The translations under genes and the position numbers were made by a program. 64,000 bases of DNA, from the NCBI RefSeq assembly GCF_026212465.1, contig NC_080058.1, positions 21,823,161-21,887,160 on the forward strand. Reading direction: 5' to 3'. This document shows, piece by piece, positions 60,902-64,000 of this stretch; position 1 is the stretch's first letter, and each line of letters starts with the position of its first letter. Origin of the DNA: Amaranthus tricolor (taxonomy: Eukaryota > Streptophyta > Magnoliopsida > Caryophyllales > Amaranthaceae). The notes beneath the pieces were generated by a model, which worked only from the letters and a program-made list of their open reading frames with translations, did not search any database and had not been told where the DNA came from.

Positions 60902-63649
60902 CGCAACTTAGCACGTAATTTCAAGAATATGACTATTGTTTACAATTCTAACCATTTCCAAACAATAACATATACCAAATAGTGTTGTGTTCCACGTTTC
61001 CTGGCAAACAAACCAAGTTTCAACCACTTTTTGCGAGAAAGTGCCTAAAACGCAGAAAAAAAAATCTAAAAAACGCAACTTAGCACCTAATTTCAAGATT
61101 ATGAATGATGTTTTTAATTATAACTATTTCAAAACAATAATTTATACCAAATAGTGTTATGTGCCAAGTTTCATGGCAAATAATCAAAGTTTCAACTACT
61201 TTTTGCGAGAAAGTGCCTAAAATACAGAAAAAAAAAATCTAAAAAACGCAACTTAGCATCTAATTTCAAGCCTATGACTATTGTTGTTATTTCTAACTAT
61301 TTCAAAACAATAATTTATACCAAATAATTTTGTGTGCAAAGTTTCGAGGCAAACAAACCATCTTTGTACCACTTTATGCTAGAAAGTGCCAAAAACGTTT
61401 AAAAAAACCTCAAAAACGCAACTTAGCACGTATTTTCAAGCGTATGACTATTGTTTTTAATTCTAACTATTTCAAAACAATAATTTATACAAAATAGTGT
61501 TGTGTGCCAAGGTTCGTGGTAAACAAACCATGTTTGAACCACTTTATGCTGGAAAGTGCCAAAAACGTTTTAAAAAAATTTCAAAAACACAGCTTAGCAC
61601 GTAATTTCAAGCATATGACTATTGTTTTTTATTCTAACCATTTAAACCTAATACAATATAACAAATAGTGTAGTGCGCCAAGTTTCGTTGCAAACAAACC
61701 AAGTTTCAACTACTTTTTGCAAGAATGTGGGGAAAACGCTTTAAAAAACCTCAAAAACGCAACTTAGCACGTTATTTCAAGCATTTGACAGTTGATTTCG
61801 ATTCTAACGACTTCAACACAATAACATTTACCAATTATTATTGTGTGCCATGTTTCGTTGCAAATAAAGAAAGTTTCAACCGCTTTTGTCGAGCAAGTGC
61901 CCAAAACGCTTAGAAAAACCTAAAAAACGCAACTTAGCACGTAATTTCAAGCCTATGACTATTGTTTACAATTCTAACCATTTCAATACAATAACATATA
62001 CCAAATAGTGTTGTGTTCCATGTTTCCTTGCAAACAAACCAAGTTTCAACAACTTTTTGCGAGAAAGTGCCTAAAACACAGAAAAAAATCTAAAAAACGC
62101 AACTTAATACCTACTTTATAGCTTATGACTATTGTTTTTAATTCTAACTATTTCAAAACAATAATTTATACCAAATAGTGTTCTATGCCAAGTTTCGTGG
62201 CAAATAAAAAAAGTTTCAACCACTTTTTGCGTGAAAGTACGGTAGCACTGAAAAAAAAAACGCTTAAAAAAACCTCAAAAACACAACTGAGCACGTAATT
62301 TGAAGCATATCACTATAGTTTACAATTCTAACCATTTCAATACAATAACATATACCAAATAGTGTTGTGTTCCACGTTTCTTGGCAAACAAACCAAACCA
62401 AGTTTCAAACAATTTTTGCGAGAAAGTGCCCAAACCGCAGAAAAAAAATCTAAAAAACGCAACTTAGCATCTAATTTTAAGCGTATGACAATTTTTTTTA
62501 ATTCTATCTATTTCAAAACAATAATTTATAAAAAATAGTGTTGTGTACCAAGTTTTGTGGCAAACAAACCATGTTTGAACCACTTTATGCTAGAAAGTGC
62601 CAAAAACGTTTTAAAAAAATTTCAAAAACACAACTTAGCACGTAATTTCAAGCATATGACTATTGTTTTTGATTCTAACCATTTCAACACAATACAATAT
62701 AGCAAATAGTGTAGTGTGCCAAGTTTCGTTGCAAACAAACCAAGTTTCTACTACTTTTTGCAAGAATTTGCCGAAAACGCTTTTAAAAACCTCACAAACG
62801 CAACTTAGCACGTAATTTCAAAAACGTGACTATTGATTACGATTCTAACGATTTCAACACAATAACTTATACCAATTAGTATTGTGTGCCATGTTTCGTT
62901 GCAAATAAAGAAAGTTTCAGCCGCTTTTGTCGAGAAAGTGCCCAATACGCTTAGAAAAACCTAAAAAACGCAACTTAGCACGTAATTTCAAGCATATGAC
63001 TATTGTTTACAATTCTAACCATTTCAACACAATAACATATACCAAATAATGTTGTGTTCCACGTTTCCTGGCAAACAAACCATGTTTCAACTATTTTTAG
63101 CGAGAAAGTGCCCAAAACGCCGAAAAATAATCTAAAAAACGCAACTTAGCATCAAATTTCAAGCCTATGACTATTGTTTTTAATTCTAATTATTTCAAAA
63201 CAATAATTTATACAAAATAGTGTTGTGTGCCAAGTTTCGTAGCAAACAAACCATGTTTGAACCACTTTATGCTAGATAGTGCAAAAAACGTTTAAAAAAA
63301 ATTTCCAAAACACAACTTAGCTCGTAGTTTCAAGTATATGACTATTGTTTTTTGTTCCCACCATTTCAACCCAATACAATATAGCAAATAGTGTAGTGTG
63401 CCATGTTTCGTTGCAAACAAACCAAGTTAAAACTTTTTTTTGCAAGAATGTGCCGAAAACGCTTTAAAAACCCCAAAAACGCAACTTAGCACGTAATTTC
63501 AAGCATTTGACAGTTGATTTTGATTCTAACGATTTCAACACAATAACATATACCAATTAGTATTGTGTGCCCAGTTTCGTTGCAAACAAAGAATGTTTCA
63601 ACCGCTTTTGTCGCGAAAGTTCCCAAAACGCTTAAGAAAACCTAAAAAA
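60902..63649. repeat. 16-mer HOR copy, 2,748 bp, A haplotype
   Basis: It has the same M9 5-bp duplication (about 62390-62402) and CACAACTGAG start as the copy before. M15 has AAGTTAAAAC in both copies. They are the most recent neighbour duplication visible here by shared private changes. Confidence 0.92.
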
Positions 63650-64000
63650 CGCAACTTAGCACGTAATTTCAAGAATATGACTATTGTTTACAATTCTAAC
63701 CATTTCCAAACAATAACATATACCAAATAGTGTTGTGTTCCACGTTTCCTGGCAAACAAACCAAGTTTCAACCACTTTTTGCGAGAAAGTGCCTAAAACG
63801 CAGAAAAAAAAATCTAAAAAACGCAACTTAGCACCTAATTTCAAGATTATGAATGATGTTTTTAATTATAACTATTTCAAAACAATAATTTATACCAAAT
63901 AGTGTTATGTGCCAAGTTTCATGGCAAATAATCAAAGTTTCAACTACTTTTTGCGAGAAAGTGCCTAAAATACAGAAAAAAAAAATCTAAAAAACGCAAC
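63650..64000. repeat. HOR copy cut by window end: M1, M2, start of M3
   Basis: M1 is 63650-63821 and M2 is 63822-63994, followed by the first bases of M3. It shares CAAGAATATG, GAATGATG, TTCAACTAC and AAAATACAG with the copy at 60902. The array continues past the right edge. Confidence 0.92.

Larger units (their letters stand above)
1..64000. repeat. Continuous ~171-bp satellite array with higher-order structure
   Basis: Every stretch of the window aligns to one monomer that starts with CGCAACTTAGCACGTAATTT or a close variant and recurs every 163-183 bp, always in the same orientation. Distinct monomers recur in fixed order every ~2,743 bp, which is the mark of a higher-order repeat. No stretch over 300 bp falls outside it. 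Monomer size and long-range homogeneity are what is known of centromeric satellites; a centromeric role here is inference. Alternatives are pericentromeric or subtelomeric satellite. Monomers and HORs are described below in the + direction, which is arbitrary. Confidence 0.97.

Noticed and set aside
1..64000. CRISPR array or other prokaryotic repeat
   Set aside because: Repeats are contiguous with no spacers, the unit is about 171 bp, and HOR structure is a eukaryotic satellite property.
1..64000. Human-type alpha satellite, because the monomer is also ~171 bp
   Set aside because: The monomer sequence does not resemble the alpha-satellite consensus I know. Only the length and the partial CENP-B-box-like motif are shared.
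1..64000. Transposons, tRNA, rRNA or telomeric repeats within the array
   Set aside because: Every 163-235-bp interval is accounted for by a monomer. I saw no insertion with terminal repeats, no tRNA-like fold and no short telomere-type repeat.

Overview
The whole 64 kb window is one uninterrupted, head-to-tail satellite DNA array. I see no protein-coding gene, RNA gene, transposon or unique sequence. The basic monomer is about 171 bp (usually 169-172), A+T-rich (roughly 70% by eye), nucleosome-sized, and all in one orientation. This organisation is typical of eukaryotic centromeric or pericentromeric satellite. I do not recognise the monomer as human-type alpha satellite or the Arabidopsis 178-bp repeat, and the sequence alone does not fix the lineage. 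A plant or animal with higher-order-repeat (HOR) centromeres would fit.

Monomers fall into four classes, named here a, b, c and d, told apart by their central 100 bp. From 6240 onward they form a 16-monomer HOR of about 2,743 bp. The reference copy is 21994-24736, with monomers M1-M16 in the class order a b b b c d, a b' a b c d, a b c d, where b' is a 183-bp long form. Copies begin at 6240, 8302, 11047, 13781, 16515, 19249, 21994, 24737, 27471, 30214, 32956, 35700, 38445, 41187 (6-mer), 42211, 44955 (6-mer), 45979 (12-mer), 48040, 50781, 53521 (cut after M12), 55583 (15 monomers, M2-M16), 58154, 60902 and 63650 (cut by the window end).

Bases 23-6239 hold a different and apparently older form: two 18-monomer HOR copies (23-3084 and 3085-6239). 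The 18-mer contains two monomers, Mx and My, that are missing from the 16-mer. The 16-mer's M2 and M3 look like hybrids left by their loss. M7-M16 (a b' a b c d a b c d) and M1-M6 of the 18-mer (a b' a b c b c d) look like two copies of a 10-mer, the first lacking one d-a pair. The 10-mer itself contains two a-b-c-d tetramers. I therefore infer a nested history of monomer, tetramer, 10-mer, 18-mer and then 16-mer.

The homogenised part records its own turnover. There are three kinds of register-matched internal deletion, one out-of-register deletion, two HOR haplotypes (A and B) mixed along the array, a conversion tract between M7 and M9, a 9-bp deletion shared by four copies, and shared private variants marking neighbour duplications. 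A motif matching 12 of 17 positions of the mammalian CENP-B box, but lacking its final GGG, sits at the same place in most c and d monomers. The short open frames in the window are products of the repeat and are not annotated as genes.
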